DNA of 64,000 nt from Branchiostoma belcheri (taxonomy: Eukaryota > Chordata > Leptocardii > Amphioxiformes > Branchiostomatidae): contig NW_017804020.1 of the NCBI RefSeq assembly GCF_001625305.1, forward strand, positions 7,590,855 through 7,654,854, written 5' to 3'. The notes beneath the pieces were generated by a model. That model did not search any database, was not told the origin of the DNA, and saw only the letters and a program-made list of their open reading frames with translations. Position 1 is the first letter of the stretch. The number at the start of each line of letters is the position of its first letter. Positions 62,392 to 64,000 of the stretch are shown in pieces. The translations under genes were made by a program, and so were the position numbers.

Positions 62392-64000
62392 CTGATAGAA
62401 TGGAAAAGGAGGTTGCGTGGAAGGGGTCAGAGATAAGAATAAGAAAAGACATGCCTGAAAATGTCGTAAATAAACCAAACAAAGGCCTAAGTGAAAATTT
62501 GCAACATCATGAAACGAAATAATTTACCTTTCTGTCAAACCAAGGGGTGGTTTGAATATCGGATAAAAGAAATGTGTTTTCATATAAAGATCGCCATGGT
62601 TGCACTAACACTGCGCGGATGTGACCGAAATCGGCTTTTTTTCATTACAATTTATTGTCATAGTAACGACTATAAAGTTAAAAATGTCATATTTTGATAA
62701 AAAAACAGACATTAAACGTAGAAAGGGTTATTTTCAACCACTAATCGGTGTCAACCGATATTTGGCGACATGAATAGTCTCTAAATGCTGTCAAAGAGTG
62801 CTGACCGCGCGCAAATTTTTCACAGAGGCCTTTCCTTTTGTTCATCAACACATTCAATTCAACCATGTCTGCATGACGAGACAGGCACAGCAAATGTGGT
62901 TGAGGGAAATTCAGCACCAAGGACATGTGTGCAGAAGTTAACTAGCGCGTATAACAGGATAGGTCACTTTATGTCGCATTTTCTGGTAAATCCTAACTCC
63001 AATCACAATTAGCAGTTGAACCAATGGATAACATGTCAATTAGCCGTTCGACCAATGAGAGAGATGTATTAATTATGCATTTAAACGCAGAAGTGGGCGG
63101 AGCTATGGGATCGGTATGTACACGGCCAATCGTTAAATCACTCGGCCACGGTACGTTGTAAACCCTTGGCAGTAGTCATGGAGTACTGAGTAACACGTTT
63201 AACTTGTTAGCCCAATCAGCAAGTTGCATGTTGTTTTATCTGCCACGCTTTTAGACAACCATTTTCAAATACAACTGTGCACCGATCCCTCAAGTCGACA
63301 TACAATTGGTATAATTTATCAGTAAAAATCCACGGGATTGGGCATCAGGACTCTGGTACATATACACGTTAGGGTTTTCTTGCAGATCCTGACTGTCAAT
63401 CACAATTAGCAGTTCAACCAATGGATAGCATGTCGACCAATGAGAGAGATGTATTAATCATGGAACATGAAGAGACAAGGTAATAGTACATGTAATGGAT
63501 ATGAGTACAAAATGCAAACAAGCTAATCATGTATGAAGTCGTGGGATCAACATATGACTGAGGAAACAAGCATGGAGAGCAAACTTATTTAGTCAGCATA
63601 TTGTACCGCTCCACTTTTTTGTTATCTCAAAGCAGATTCATTTAGGGACAGAGGACGATGAAATTGGCCGTCCGAGTTACCATTCACCCCTCGGATTTAA
63701 TGGTTACAGACGGCCAATACACCCCCATATTGCCCCCGAGAATCGGCTTGGAGATGGGCTTTTTGGCGCAGGTTTGATCTCAGAAGTCTGACCCGGTAGC
63801 TAACAGGTTCACTGTCCTCTGTTTGGCATGTTGTCAAACATTCGTGCCAAACAACAACAGGATCGTAGTTCCCTGTAGCGCCTGTACAGTAGAGTGGCCT
63901 CTTTCTGATGCATTGGTGGATTCTCAATGAGAATGACTGTGCAGTTGAGCGGAAAACTGAGAGGAAAAGAATCGTACTGCATGGTATAAAAAAATTGGAA
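62392..64000. other. LTBP-side region with no exon assigned
   Basis: Two copies of a ~75-bp text (AATCACAATTAGCAGTT, AACCAATGGATA, GACCAATGAGAGAGATGTAT) lie at 62995-63075 and 63390-63465. A minus-strand frame at ~63697-63890 looks faintly Kunitz-like. No EGF or TB exon was found. Confidence 0.4.

Overview
This is an animal genomic window and reads like amphioxus (Branchiostoma). It has intron-rich host genes with GT-AG splice sites and very dense short DNA transposons, and the LTBP-type gene points to a deuterostome. The genus is an inference from element density and gene content. There are no bacterial genes, CRISPR arrays, rRNA genes or clear tRNA genes, and I recognised no LTR or retrovirus-like element. 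Family names below (Harb-A to Harb-E, Harb-H, FB9, G6, W, Q, K, F, T, L) are my local labels.

Three host genes can be read. (1) A NUDT14-like UDP-sugar pyrophosphatase gene lies on the minus strand. Exons 1-4 are at 38658-38738, 26931-26974, 16083-16147 and 10095-10308. All splice phases agree, and the 3' exons were not found before the left edge. (2) A C6orf120 (UPF0669) homologue is on the plus strand, with its coding sequence in one exon (40792-41322). It is head-to-head with NUDT14, so 38739-40280 probably holds a shared or paired promoter region. (3) The C-terminal part of a latent TGF-beta binding protein (LTBP) gene is on the minus strand. Thirteen exons from 62391 down to a stop at 50689 encode five EGF, TB, EGF, EGF, TB, EGF, EGF. 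It converges on the C6orf120 homologue.

Most of the rest is transposon-derived. About thirty copies or fragments belong to Harbinger-like non-autonomous families that share a GGCCAC end and TTA/TAA flanks. G6 elements start GRGGGCCYGCA and leave 6-bp target duplications, and two sit inside other G6 copies. FB9 foldbacks start TAGCCTGG and four of five have exact 9-bp duplications; one is a 107-bp perfect palindrome and one carries a minisatellite. A 567-bp element with ~88-bp inverted ends and a 9-bp duplication encloses promoter-like, exon-like CpG-rich DNA. There are also hAT-like, TTAA-flanked, CACTA-like and tRNA-SINE elements, LINE 3' ends, a LINE reverse transcriptase fragment and two minisatellites.

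Nesting gives relative ages: many G6, hAT-like and W copies are old hosts, while FB9, CACTA-like and some Harb-A copies landed in them later. Host exons often lie within 20-70 bp of an element end, so the genes survive as small islands. A run of 20 Ns at 12673-12692 is flanked by two nearly identical copies of one element and looks like an assembly fault.
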